34,640 nt of DNA from Moraxella sp. (GTDB lineage: Bacteria > Pseudomonadota > Gammaproteobacteria > Pseudomonadales > Moraxellaceae), in assembly GCF_030525845.1 (NCBI RefSeq), contig NZ_JAUNDY010000019.1, positions 1-34,640 on the forward strand. Reading direction: 5' to 3'. A program made the position numbers and the translations under genes. The notes under the pieces were generated by a model. It was given only the letters and a program-made list of their open reading frames with translations, was not told the origin of the DNA and searched no databases. Position 1 is the first letter of the stretch. Every line of letters begins with the position of its first letter. Positions 25,825 through 34,132 of this stretch are shown here, one piece after another.

Positions 25825-26937
25825 GTCTAACGACTTTATTTAATTTCTACTATTGTAGATATGGATTTTTTGGCTTTTAGTGATTTTGTCTAACGACTTT
25901 ATTTAATTTCTACTATTGTAGATAAGCCCCCCGAATGACAACGCAAGTTGTCTAACGACTTTATTTAATTTCTACTATTGTAGATTCGGTTGCCCATGCC
26001 ATTGCTTTAAAAGTCTAACGACTTTATTTAATTTCTACTATTGTAGATAATTGCCACCGCATGAAATTGCCTTTGTGTCTAACGACTTTATTTAATTTCT
26101 ACTATTGTAGATTGGCGTTCTACCGCCTGTTTGACTTCATGTCTAACGACTTTATTTAATTTCTACTATTGTAGATTGCGATGGGTCATCGCTTCGACAG
26201 AGTGTCTAACGACTTTATTTAATTTCTACTATTGTAGATCCGTGTCCATTAGCACCAGTAACAAGAAGTCTAACGACTTTATTTAATTTCTACTATTGTA
26301 GATATTGCAACGGAAAAGCAAGCCCACAGCCGTCTAACGACTTTATTTAATTTCTACTATTGTAGATACATAAATGCGGTTCATCATCTAAATCGTCTAA
26401 CGACTTTATTTAATTTCTACTATTGTAGATAGATAAGTTTGTGTGATGTATGTATTTGTCTAACGACTTTATTTAATTTCTACTATTGTAGATGCAATAC
26501 TATTAATGTATTGGTTTAATGTCTAACGACTTTATTTAATTTCTACTATTGTAGATAATGGAAAAACCAAAAGCCCAAAAGATGAGTCTAACGACTTTAT
26601 TTAATTTCTACTATTGTAGATTAAATCGCAAAAACTTCGCATAATGTAGGTCTAACGACTTTATTTAATTTCTACTATTGTAGATAAATAACCCCTAATT
26701 AAAGGGGTTATTGTCTAACGACTTTATTTAATTTCTACTATTGTAGATTGCCTCATATATCATCTGGTTTTGATGTCTAACGACTTTATTTAATTTCTAC
26801 TATTGTAGATTTTGTAGTAATTACAGTGAATTTTATATGTCTAACGACTTTATTTAATTTCTACTATTGTAGATTCAGAGCCAAATTTTACTTGGCATTG
26901 TGTCTAACGACTTTATTTAATTTCTACTATTGTAGAT
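25825..26937 (+). CRISPR. Type V-A CRISPR array, 18 repeats and 17 spacers
   Basis: Eighteen 36-nt repeats, all identical by eye, begin GTCTAACGAC, then TTTATTT, and end AATTTCTACTATTGTAGAT. The 3' part forms the Cas12a handle: stem TCTAC/GTAGA with loop TATT. Repeats start at 25825, 25888, 25950, 26013, 26077, 26141, 26204, 26268, 26332, 26395, 26458, 26521, 26586, 26650, 26713, 26775, 26839 and 26902. Spacers are 26-29 nt (mostly 27-28) and all differ. The last repeat is also perfect. Orientation is the same as cas12a, and the leader is on the cas2 side, so spacer 1 (25861-25887) should be the newest. None of the spacers matches elsewhere in this window by eye. Confidence 0.99.
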
Positions 26938-26992
26938 GTTAATTCTGCATAGGCTTTGGATATTTCTACCATTTAGCCCAAATAAGCCCAAA

Positions 26993-27020
26993 CCCTCAAA
27001 TCATCATGATTTGAAGGTTT
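26993..27020. terminator. Weak hairpin after the array and cysH remnant
   Basis: TCAAATCA-TCA-TGATTTGA (26996-27014) with two more C-G pairs outside a mismatch, followed by only three Ts on either strand. It lies about 55 nt past the last repeat and just beyond the 3' end of the cysH remnant, so it may stop either transcript. Confidence 0.35.
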
Positions 27021-27041
27021 ATCAATACGACCAATTTTGCC

Positions 27042-27525
27042 TTAAATCTGCGTATGCAATCCACACTCACGATGGGCAAGAGCTTTGGTTGGGTCAAAAT
27101 AATCAAATTCACCATATTCGCCAATGCCAGGCAATCCATTATCGGTCAAATATTGGTTAAGTTCATCAGATTTTAAATGGTACAACGGTGCAACTTTTAA
27201 CACCTCGTCTTTGGACGGACTCAGCACATCCAATGCATCACGAACTCAGTTTGTTCGCTACAAATGGTGGTAAACCACACATCAGGGCTCAATTCTGATA
27301 AAGCACGGCGAAACGGCTAAAATTCATCATGCGATGGGCTATCCACCTCAGGAATGCCGCCCATCGCCACAAGGTGCAAAATCACCGCCTTATAAGGGCG
27401 AAAATTGGCGATGATTGGGTTTTGGCAATAGAAGATGCCTATTCTACGATTTCTTTGGGGGATTTATCTGTTAATGAGGTGTTATACTCGCCAAGATTGG
27501 TTTCGTTGACGATGGTCTTTGACAT
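27042..27525 (-). pseudogene. cysH: Decayed cysH (phosphoadenylyl/adenylyl sulfate reductase)
   Basis: The minus strand from ATG 27525 starts NETNLGEYNTSLTDKSPKEI and meets an in-frame TAG within 30 codons, where CysH would continue with a Trp or similar. Further CysH-like pieces follow in shifted frames (FRPYKAVILHLV near 27390, LSELSPDVWFTTICSEQTEF near 27270), and the end is recognisable (LDVLSPSKDEVLKVAPLYHL to DYFDPTKALAHRECGLHTQI, keeping the ECGLH motif). The remnant spans about 0.48 kb against about 0.72 kb for an intact gene, so an internal segment is lost besides stops and frameshifts. CysH reduces activated sulfate to sulfite; this copy cannot work. The CRISPR array points toward its 3' end. 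Confidence 0.85.
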
Positions 27526-27638
27526 AAAATTACTCCATGGGATTAAAAAAATGACTTATGATAAAATAAAATGACTACTTTGTAATCTTATAAAATTCAC
27601 CATCATTAATCTATTTTGGAATAAAATATCATCATAGA

Positions 27639-27676
27639 CAACAAAAAGCCCAACATAACATTAGGCTTTTTTGTTG
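27639..27676. terminator. Terminator downstream of the DUF934 gene
   Basis: CAACAAAAAGCC (27639-27650) pairs with GGCTTTTTTGTTG (27664-27676) around a 13-nt loop. On the minus strand it follows the DUF934 stop by nine nt and its stem ends in a T-rich stretch. It would separate the cysH remnant from cysI-DUF934. Confidence 0.75.
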
Positions 27677-27684
27677 ATGATTTA

Positions 27685-28221
27685 TTATTGAAACATTGGC
27701 AAGGCTTTTGCCGATTGTCCAAAATGTCCGCTTTTTAAATCATCTAGGGTTTTTAATAGGGTGTCCAATTGCTCATCTTTAACAAAAAACCCTGTCGCCC
27801 CTGATTTAAAATAATAGCCTGCTTGGTCAAGTCCATAATTGCCAAGCAAATAAATACTACCAAAAAAACTTAAATTTCTTAAATAGCGAATTAAACTAAA
27901 AGTTCTACCATCTTTAAAGTCTTGGACAAAAAAGATGATGTCATAAAATCCAAAATCATTGACCAATTTTTCAATGTCATTGGACGAATTATCCGCCGTC
28001 AAAATGACCGTATGACATTCTTGATTAAAATTTTCTAATTCATCAAACAAAACAGCCGTTTTTAAAAAATGAGCCGTTTGTTCGTGGTTTTTAATAAAAT
28101 CAAATACCGCATTTTCTTGCAACTCACTTGCTTTATGAGTTAATAAAGAAACATTGACTGGTGTTTTAGTAATTTCTTGATTTTCAAATTCAACCAAATA
28201 CATTTTAAATCCCCATTTCAT
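27685..28221 (-). CDS. DUF934 family protein, sulfite-reduction accessory
   Basis: Up to 178 residues; the first ATG (28221) and a second at 28203 (MYLVEFENQ) are both possible, the latter being more usual in length. The core has the DUF934 pattern: FVQDFKDGRTFSLIRYLRNL (about residues 99-118), then GSIYLLGNYGLDQAGYYFKSGATGFF. DUF934 genes commonly sit between cysI and cysH in proteobacteria and are annotated as oxidoreductases linked to sulfite reduction; the exact activity is not settled. It follows cysI by about 50 nt, with a palindromic repeat in the gap, and precedes the cysH remnant. Confidence 0.85.
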   Translation of the reverse strand: MKWGFKMYLVEFENQEITKTPVNVSLLTHKASELQENAVFDFIKNHEQTAHFLKTAVLFDELENFNQECHTVILTADNSSNDIEKLVNDFGFYDIIFFVQDFKDGRTFSLIRYLRNLSFFGSIYLLGNYGLDQAGYYFKSGATGFFVKDEQLDTLLKTLDDLKSGHFGQSAKALPMFQ

Positions 28222-28229
28222 TTGCTATT

Positions 28230-28249
28230 GGGCGAATTGCAATTCGCCC
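28230..28249. repeat. 20-bp palindromic intergenic repeat, copy 1
   Basis: GGGCGAATTGCAATTCGCCC is a perfect palindrome between cysI and the DUF934 gene. It is flanked by TGCTATT on the left and CTACAA on the right, and a second copy with the same flanks in inverse orientation lies at 32869-32888. Confidence 0.9.
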
Positions 28250-28272
28250 CTACAAATCATTACTATATTGAA

Positions 28273-29967
28273 TTACCCATAAACCGCCGTTTTAAAAGGC
28301 TCAATCCCCACACGACTGACAAACTCGCCAAAGCGTTCTATCTCATCGGCATTTTCTTGTCGGTTATCTTTATAGACTTTGGCAATGGTTTTTATGGTAT
28401 TAGCCACTTCATCGGCAGGCACAGCTTTGCCTAATATCTGACCCAATTTGGCATTACTACCGCCATTACCGCCAAGGCTTATCTGATACCAATGCTCGCC
28501 TTTTTTGTCCACGCCCAAAATGCCAATATCGCCAATATGATGATGAGCACAGGCATTCATACAGCCAGACATATTCAAACGAATGTCGCCCAAATCATAC
28601 AAATAATCCAAATCGTCAAAGGCTTTTTCAATATTTTGGGCGATATTATGGGTGGTGGCATTAGCAAGTGAGCAATAATCAAAGCCTGGGCAAACAATCA
28701 TATCGGTCAGCGTGCCAATATTGGGGCGAGCCAAATTTAATTCATCTAAGGCTTGCCATAAAGCATACAAATCGCTAAATTCAATATCGGATAAAATCAC
28801 ATTTTGATGATGGGTAACACGGATTTCGCCAAAGCTGTATTTGTCCGCCAAATCCGCCAAAGCTCGCATTTGATGACTTGTCATATCGCCAGACGGAACA
28901 AATTTTTCTGTGCCGTCTTTATATTTAATTAGCCCTGCTTTTAAAGAAATGACCACCGCACGATAGCCGTTGATTTTATGATTGACGGTATTGTGTTCAT
29001 ACCAATTTTTAAAGGCTTTATTGCTGTCTAATTGGGTTTTTAATTTATTAGTTTCAGTTAATAAATCCAACGATTCATAATCAGGGGAAGTAAAATAACT
29101 CTCCGCTTTTTTAAAATGCTCATCAGATAAAGTCAGTTCGCCATTTTTAGAAAATTGCCATTCAGTTTCTACTTTTTGGGCAAATTCTTCTGCTCCCAAA
29201 CTTTCTACCAAGATTTTGATACGGGCTTTGTATTTATTATCTCGTCTGCCTTCCAAATTATACACACGCAGAATAGCGTCCAAATAACTTAATAAATGAC
29301 GGCGTGGCAAAAATTCTTTAATCACTTTACCAATAATCGGCGTACGACCCAGTCCCCCACCAACAATGACTTCAAAGCCGATTTCGCCATTTTGTTTGAC
29401 AAGGTGCAAGCCAATGTCGTGCAGTTGGCTTGCCGAGCGGTCAATTTTTGAGCCGATGACGGCAATTTTGAATTTGCGTGGCAAATAGGCAAATTCTGGG
29501 TGGAAGGTACTCCATTGGCGGATGATTTCGCAGTAGGGGCGTGGGTCGGCAATCTCGTCCACACTCACGCCTGCAAAGGGGTCGGTGGTGGTGTTACGAA
29601 TGCAGTTGCCTGAGGTTTGAATGGCGTGCATTTGGTTGTCCGCCAAAAGCTGTAAAATGTCGGGGACTTTGGGCAGTTCCACCCAGTTAAATTGAATATT
29701 GGTGCGGGTGGTAAAATGTCCGTAGCCACGGTCGTAGTCGTCCGCAATGCGAGCCAGCGTGCGAAGTTGGTAGCTTACCAAAAGTCCGTAGGGAATGGCG
29801 ACACGAAGCATCGGGGCGTGGCGTTGGACATATAAGCCGTTTTGTAGGCGGATTGGCAAAAATTCGTCTTCGGGGAGTTCGCCTGCCAAGAAACGCTGGG
29901 TTTGGTGGCGGTATTGGGCGACTCGTTCGTTTACTAGGGCTTGGTCGGCGTAGGAATATTGGTACAT
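28273..29967 (-). CDS. cysI: Sulfite reductase hemoprotein (beta subunit)
   Basis: 564 residues, of the size of CysI-type sulfite reductases. The four cysteines that bind the 4Fe-4S cluster and siroheme are Cys426 and Cys432 (CPGFDYC) and Cys469 and Cys473 (CMNAC). The two nitrite/sulfite reductase repeats and substrate-site arginines (TTRTNIQ, about residues 86-92) are visible. It reduces sulfite to sulfide with siroheme supplied by CysG. No flavoprotein partner (cysJ) is seen in the window, so electrons may come from ferredoxin or a distant gene. It heads a minus-strand unit cysI-DUF934-(broken cysH). Confidence 0.93.
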   Translation of the reverse strand: MYQYSYADQALVNERVAQYRHQTQRFLAGELPEDEFLPIRLQNGLYVQRHAPMLRVAIPYGLLVSYQLRTLARIADDYDRGYGHFTTRTNIQFNWVELPKVPDILQLLADNQMHAIQTSGNCIRNTTTDPFAGVSVDEIADPRPYCEIIRQWSTFHPEFAYLPRKFKIAVIGSKIDRSASQLHDIGLHLVKQNGEIGFEVIVGGGLGRTPIIGKVIKEFLPRRHLLSYLDAILRVYNLEGRRDNKYKARIKILVESLGAEEFAQKVETEWQFSKNGELTLSDEHFKKAESYFTSPDYESLDLLTETNKLKTQLDSNKAFKNWYEHNTVNHKINGYRAVVISLKAGLIKYKDGTEKFVPSGDMTSHQMRALADLADKYSFGEIRVTHHQNVILSDIEFSDLYALWQALDELNLARPNIGTLTDMIVCPGFDYCSLANATTHNIAQNIEKAFDDLDYLYDLGDIRLNMSGCMNACAHHHIGDIGILGVDKKGEHWYQISLGGNGGSNAKLGQILGKAVPADEVANTIKTIAKVYKDNRQENADEIERFGEFVSRVGIEPFKTAVYG

Positions 29968-30181
29968 TTGGCTAATCTCGTTGGAATTTGGCTAAAATAA
30001 GGCGTATGGTAAAGGGTTTTTGGCTATTTGATAAATGCCGATTAGCCGTTTTTTTATTCCAAAAATTCATATAGGGTTAAGGGAAATGGTGGGGTTAGGG
30101 ATTTGTGGAAGGAAAAATTTGGCTAAAAATTGGGGGTTTGTGGTAAAATAAAAGGATATAAAGTTAAATTTGGAGCAAAAA

Positions 30182-30418
30182 ATGCCAATAGAATTAAGTA
30201 CCTTACCGCCTGTGGTGGTTGAACAAAAGATGAATTTAAAAAATGATAAAGCCGTGCAACCAAGCTATGCCAAAGGTGATTTTGATTATGATTTGGAGCG
30301 GATGAAAAAGGCGGTGGAAGCCCCTTATGTAGTAATGCCAAAATTTGATAATGACGATGATTTTTTTGCGTGGGTAGAAAATTTAACCGATGATGATTTT
30401 ATTTCGGAGAAAGTATAA
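30182..30418 (+). CDS. Small acidic protein, possible antitoxin of a toxin-antitoxin pair
   Basis: 78 residues from ATG 30182; GGAG at 30172-30175 decides this start against a TTG at 30170. The protein is acidic toward the C-terminus (FDNDDDFFAWVENLTDDDF). Its stop overlaps the next ATG (TAATG), an arrangement typical of antitoxin-toxin operons. There is no clear DNA-binding motif and I do not recognise the family. The call rests on gene size, order and coupling. Confidence 0.5.
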   Translation: MPIELSTLPPVVVEQKMNLKNDKAVQPSYAKGDFDYDLERMKKAVEAPYVVMPKFDNDDDFFAWVENLTDDDFISEKV

Positions 30419-30783
30419 TGGAAGTCAGATTTGGGCAAATTTTCCTAAAACATTTTAATAATTTTCCAAAAGCTGACCAAATTAAAATTCGTGCTTTTGC
30501 TAAACACATTGAGCAATTTGGCTTTGACGGCTTGCAAGGTCGCAATAAATCGTCCGATGATGTGCCAATGACGCACCCCAATTGGAGTGAACGAATACTT
30601 TATGCCAAAACGCACAACCTTTGGCATTATCATATTGGCATTCCCCATTATGAAAAATCCAAAAAAGGCGATTACACATCAGAATATGTGTTGCATTATA
30701 TCAAAGGCGATGATTTTGTTAAACTCGTGGATTTGTCGGCACACCCACCTTTAAATTTACCGAGTTTGGAGTATTTGGTTTGA
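30418..30783 (+). CDS. Putative toxin of a type II toxin-antitoxin pair (RelE/YafO-like)
   Basis: 121 residues, basic N-terminal half (FGQIFLKHFNNFPKADQIKIRAF) and a C-terminal half with histidines and tyrosines in the pattern NLWHYHIGIPHYEKS and YVLHYIKGDDFVKLVDLSAHPP, which resembles RNase-type toxins such as RelE/YafO. Translation is coupled to the acidic upstream gene by one-base overlap. No transposon lies nearby. A toxin role is inferred from layout and weak similarity only. Confidence 0.5.
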   Translation: MEVRFGQIFLKHFNNFPKADQIKIRAFAKHIEQFGFDGLQGRNKSSDDVPMTHPNWSERILYAKTHNLWHYHIGIPHYEKSKKGDYTSEYVLHYIKGDDFVKLVDLSAHPPLNLPSLEYLV

Positions 30784-30913
30784 TGTACTTAAAATGATAA
30801 TAACACCATTTTGAGTCATTGCTAGTAAAAATAACGGCATAAAATTTTAATTGGTTTTTTATTGGAAATAATATACAATAAACCATAAGTTTTTGGCGAT
30901 TAAGGATAAAAAT

Positions 30914-31567
30914 ATGACTGATAAAGTGATATATTTAACGGCTTTTGTGCTAATGTTATCAGGCTGTCAAACTTTGCACCCCAATCAAGCCACAGTACCC
31001 AATGGCGTATACTCAAAACAAACCACCAATCTTAATTCCGCCGACCGCCATGAGACTTTTTATTTCACTCATGATTTTCGCAATGCACGCATCTATGGCA
31101 AAGGTGATTATCGCTATCGTATGGTGTTATTGTACCCTGCTTCTAATAATTATATTATGCCAAACCAACCCTATGCTTTAAGCCATAGCGATGTGGATTT
31201 GCCTTTTGTTAAAGATGAGAAAAAAATTTTTCAAGGCGTAACAGACCGCTATGGTCGTACAGATGTTTTTGCTTTTGAACAACCTGTCAACCCAAAAGGC
31301 TGGAATTTACGCCCACGAACAGGCAAGGGTAACTACGGCGGACAACCTGTGTTTGCAGACCAACTTGACAGACCCTTGTGGGCTTTTGCTTATATACTGA
31401 TTGTGTGTGGCGAAAAACCACATCAATATCGAGGCATTACAGACAAACGCGGTCAAACCGCTTATGTTGCGACACCAACGGTACAAAATATTATTTTTCA
31501 AGAAGATAGTGATGGCGAATTATTAAGCAAAAAAGAAATGTGGGAATTGTGCCAAAATCCGCCATAA
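30914..31567 (+). CDS. Hypothetical lipoprotein
   Basis: 217 residues from ATG 30914 (AAGGATAAAA upstream; an upstream TTG at 30893 is unlikely). A lipoprotein signal peptide ends in LSGC, so the protein should be lipidated at Cys18. The mature part is rich in Tyr, Arg and Gly (for example KGDYRYRMVLLYPAS and RYGRTDVFAFEQP). I do not recognise the family. A terminator follows, so it is transcribed separately from sbp. Confidence 0.7.
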   Translation: MTDKVIYLTAFVLMLSGCQTLHPNQATVPNGVYSKQTTNLNSADRHETFYFTHDFRNARIYGKGDYRYRMVLLYPASNNYIMPNQPYALSHSDVDLPFVKDEKKIFQGVTDRYGRTDVFAFEQPVNPKGWNLRPRTGKGNYGGQPVFADQLDRPLWAFAYILIVCGEKPHQYRGITDKRGQTAYVATPTVQNIIFQEDSDGELLSKKEMWELCQNPP

Positions 31568-31593
31568 AATGAGCGATTAAAATCACATTTGAT

Positions 31594-31624
31594 AACCAAC
31601 CCCAATTTGGCGGTTGGTTTTTTT
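31594..31624 (+). terminator. Intrinsic terminator of the hypothetical lipoprotein gene
   Basis: AACCAACC and GGTTGGTT form an 8-bp stem around a 10-nt loop, followed by a run of Ts (31618-31624). It lies 27 nt after the stop. Confidence 0.8.
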
Positions 31625-31760
31625 ATTCATATCCTATGATGTCTGTTTTTGGTGTAAATACCAAACTTACCTATCCTTATTCCAAATTGACATATACACA
31701 ATTTCCCAAAATCTTTTAAACTATGCAAACTTTCTTAATTCCCTATTTATGAGCATAACA

Positions 31761-32816
31761 ATGAAAATAGAAACTTCTAGCACCAAAATTTTAAGTGCCG
31801 CCTTAGTTGCCCTAACACTGACTGCCTGTGGTGGTGATAAAGCCAGCACACAAAGGGGAACGACCGAAATTCTAAATGTCTCGTACGATGTTTCACGCGA
31901 TTTTTATAATGAATACAACCCCCTATTTGCCAATTATTACAAAACCAAAGACCCGAACGCCAACATTGTAATCAAGCAATCACACGGCGGTTCTAGCAAA
32001 CAAGCTCTGTCCATTGTCAATGGCTTGCAAGCCGATGTTGCCACAATGAATCAAGGCTCGGACATTGAAGTGCTTGCCAAAAACAATCTGGTCAAGCCCA
32101 CTTGGGAGTCTGATTTGCCCAACCACGCCGTGCCATTTACCAGCACGATTGTGTTTTTGGTGCGAGACGGCAACCCCAAAGCCATCAAGGATTGGGACAG
32201 CCTTGCCAATCAAAAGCTAGAACTTGTTATCGCCAACCCCAAATCCACAGGCAATGGGCGTTATGCGTTCTTGGGAGCGTATGGTTATGGCTTGCACACC
32301 TTTAACAAAGACACCGCCAAAACAGACGAATTTGCCAAAAACTTACTCAACAATGTCGCCATTTTTGAAAGTGGCGGACGAGCAGCAACGACAACTTTTG
32401 CTCAGCGAGACATTGGCGATGTGCTGATTACCTTTGAAAACGAAGCCCACACTATTGTCAGCAAATTTGCCGACAAAAAACTGCAAATTGTTTATCCAAG
32501 CTATTCAATCAGTGCCGAAAACCCTGTGGCGACCGTAACTTCTGTAACGGACAAAAAAGGCACAACCGCCATTGCCGATGAGTACCTAAAATACCTATGG
32601 AGCGATGAAGCTCAAAACTTGGCGGTGAAGTTTAATTTGCGTCCGTCTGTTCCTGCAATTATGGAAGCCAATAAGGACAAATTCCCTGCAATGACCACAT
32701 TTAGAGCGACCGATGTGTTTGGTTCGTGGGATACGATTATGACCGATTATTTTAAAGATGGCGGTATTTATGATAAATTGGTTGCCGAAAATGGGGCGGC
32801 AAAATCCGCAAAATAA
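31761..32816 (+). CDS. sbp: Sulfate/thiosulfate-binding protein, lipoprotein form
   Basis: 351 residues from ATG 31761 (MKIETSSTKIL); an ATG at 31749 would add four residues. The start is a lipoprotein signal ending LTAC, so it should be anchored rather than free in the periplasm. Typical Sbp/CysP features follow: ILNVSYDVSRDFYNEYNPLF, the anion-binding loop SHGGSSKQA, then VATMNQGSDIEVLA and NPKSTGNGRYAFLGAYGY. It captures sulfate (or thiosulfate) for the CysT-CysW permease encoded downstream. Length fits the family. A 280-nt gap containing palindromic repeat copy 2 separates it from cysT. Confidence 0.93.
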   Translation: MKIETSSTKILSAALVALTLTACGGDKASTQRGTTEILNVSYDVSRDFYNEYNPLFANYYKTKDPNANIVIKQSHGGSSKQALSIVNGLQADVATMNQGSDIEVLAKNNLVKPTWESDLPNHAVPFTSTIVFLVRDGNPKAIKDWDSLANQKLELVIANPKSTGNGRYAFLGAYGYGLHTFNKDTAKTDEFAKNLLNNVAIFESGGRAATTTFAQRDIGDVLITFENEAHTIVSKFADKKLQIVYPSYSISAENPVATVTSVTDKKGTTAIADEYLKYLWSDEAQNLAVKFNLRPSVPAIMEANKDKFPAMTTFRATDVFGSWDTIMTDYFKDGGIYDKLVAENGAAKSAK

Positions 32817-32868
32817 TTGTTAATTATAAATAGCCCTTTTTAATTTATATCAATATTGAATTGTGTAG

Positions 32869-32888
32869 GGGCGAATTGCAATTCGCCC
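32869..32888. repeat. 20-bp palindromic intergenic repeat, copy 2
   Basis: GGGCGAATTGCAATTCGCCC again, between sbp and cysT. Read on the minus strand its flanks (TGCTAT and CTACAC) match those of copy 1 at 28230-28249, so about 31 bp are shared in inverse orientation. Such a hairpin can protect sbp mRNA or limit read-through into cysT. Confidence 0.9.
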
Positions 32889-33096
32889 ATAGCATAAAAA
32901 CCATTTTATAAATTAAAATTGGTCATTAAGTTGGGCTAATATTAGTCCAACTTGCTTTTGTTTTTAAACAAGGATAAAAATTTTAAATGATTTGATTTGT
33001 GATTGTTAATGATATTTTTAATAAGAATTTGCTAGAATTATTGATAATTTTAATTTAAAAATATCAGAGTTTTAATCCTATAATATACTTTGTAAT

Positions 33097-33957
33097 ATGA
33101 CCACTTACAATCCCCCACCTCCAAAAATCAAACAAAGAAAAGTAATGCCCTTTTTTGGGCTAAGTTTGGGCATTAGCGTTTTTTCGCTGTCCTTGTTGGT
33201 TTTTTTGCCGTTTTTGATGATGGCGATTACCACTTATAATATGGGATTTTCCGCCATTATTAAGACCATTAGCGAACCGCAAGTGCTACACGCCATTAAA
33301 TTATCCTTACAAATGGCAGGGCTTGCCGCCCTAACCAATTTGATTTTTGGCACGCTGGTGGCGTGGGTGCTGGTGCGCTATGAGTTTTTTGGGCGGTCAT
33401 TTGTCAATGCGTTGGTGGATTTGCCCTTTGCCTTGCCGACTGCGGTAACAGGCATTGCCCTTGCCACGCTGTACGCCCCCAACGGCTTGTTTGGCTCGCT
33501 GTTTGCCAAGTTTGGCATCAAAATCGCCTTTACCCCTGCTGGGATTTGGCTTGCCCTTGTCGTGGTGTCGTTCCCGTTTATTGTACGGGCGGTGCAACCT
33601 GTTTTGGCGGATTTGTCGGTGGAATTTGAAGAAGCCGCCGCCGTGATGGGAGCAGGACGAATTAAGACATTTTTTGCGGTGATTTTGCCACAAATCGCCC
33701 CTGCAATGCTGATGGGCGTGGGAATGGCGTTCGCTCGGGCAACGGGCGAATATGGCTCGGTGATTTTTATTGCTGGCAACATTCCAATGAAATCGGAGAT
33801 TTTGCCCTTGATTATCATTTCAAAATTGGAACATTTTGATGTGGCAGGGGCAAGTTGTGTGGCATTGTTTATGCTGGTATTATCTTTGGTGGTTTTGACG
33901 GCGATTAATTTGGCAAATTGGCACTTGTCCAAAAAACTTGGGGCAAAAACCAATTGA
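33097..33957 (+). CDS. cysT: Sulfate/thiosulfate ABC transporter permease CysT (CysU)
   Basis: 286 residues with six transmembrane segments and the EAA-loop signature EEAAAVMGAGRIKTFFAVILP (about residues 176-196) that docks the ATPase CysA. DLPFALPTAVTGIALATLYAP is typical of CysT. With CysW it forms the membrane channel for sulfate or thiosulfate delivered by Sbp. The ribosome-binding site before ATG 33097 is weak. cysW follows after 175 AT-rich nt, a wider gap than usual in cys operons. Confidence 0.94.
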   Translation: MTTYNPPPPKIKQRKVMPFFGLSLGISVFSLSLLVFLPFLMMAITTYNMGFSAIIKTISEPQVLHAIKLSLQMAGLAALTNLIFGTLVAWVLVRYEFFGRSFVNALVDLPFALPTAVTGIALATLYAPNGLFGSLFAKFGIKIAFTPAGIWLALVVVSFPFIVRAVQPVLADLSVEFEEAAAVMGAGRIKTFFAVILPQIAPAMLMGVGMAFARATGEYGSVIFIAGNIPMKSEILPLIIISKLEHFDVAGASCVALFMLVLSLVVLTAINLANWHLSKKLGAKTN

Positions 33958-34132
33958 TTTTAATTTCAATTATCACACACCATTAACAAATTAACTTTAT
34001 GGCAATTTAAACATTTTATTTTAATTTTTTATAATCATAGAATGTTAAAATTGATAATCAAAATAGTTAAAAATATCAATTTTTAATTTCTTTTTATAAA
34101 AAAACCAATTTAAAAAAACATTTGAGAGTTTT

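Noticed and set aside
25861-26901. Self-targeting spacers
   Set aside because: I compared the 17 spacers with the rest of the window by eye and found no match; a genome-wide search would be needed to judge the chromosome as a whole.
26944-26979. Possible degenerate nineteenth CRISPR repeat (ATTTCTACCATTTAG) after the last repeat
   Set aside because: Only a short part resembles the repeat, its handle stem is broken, and the spacing to the previous repeat would be about six nt instead of 26-29.
27329-27574. 81-codon plus-strand ORF after the array
   Set aside because: It lies antisense to the recognisable N-terminal part of the decayed cysH and has no start signal.
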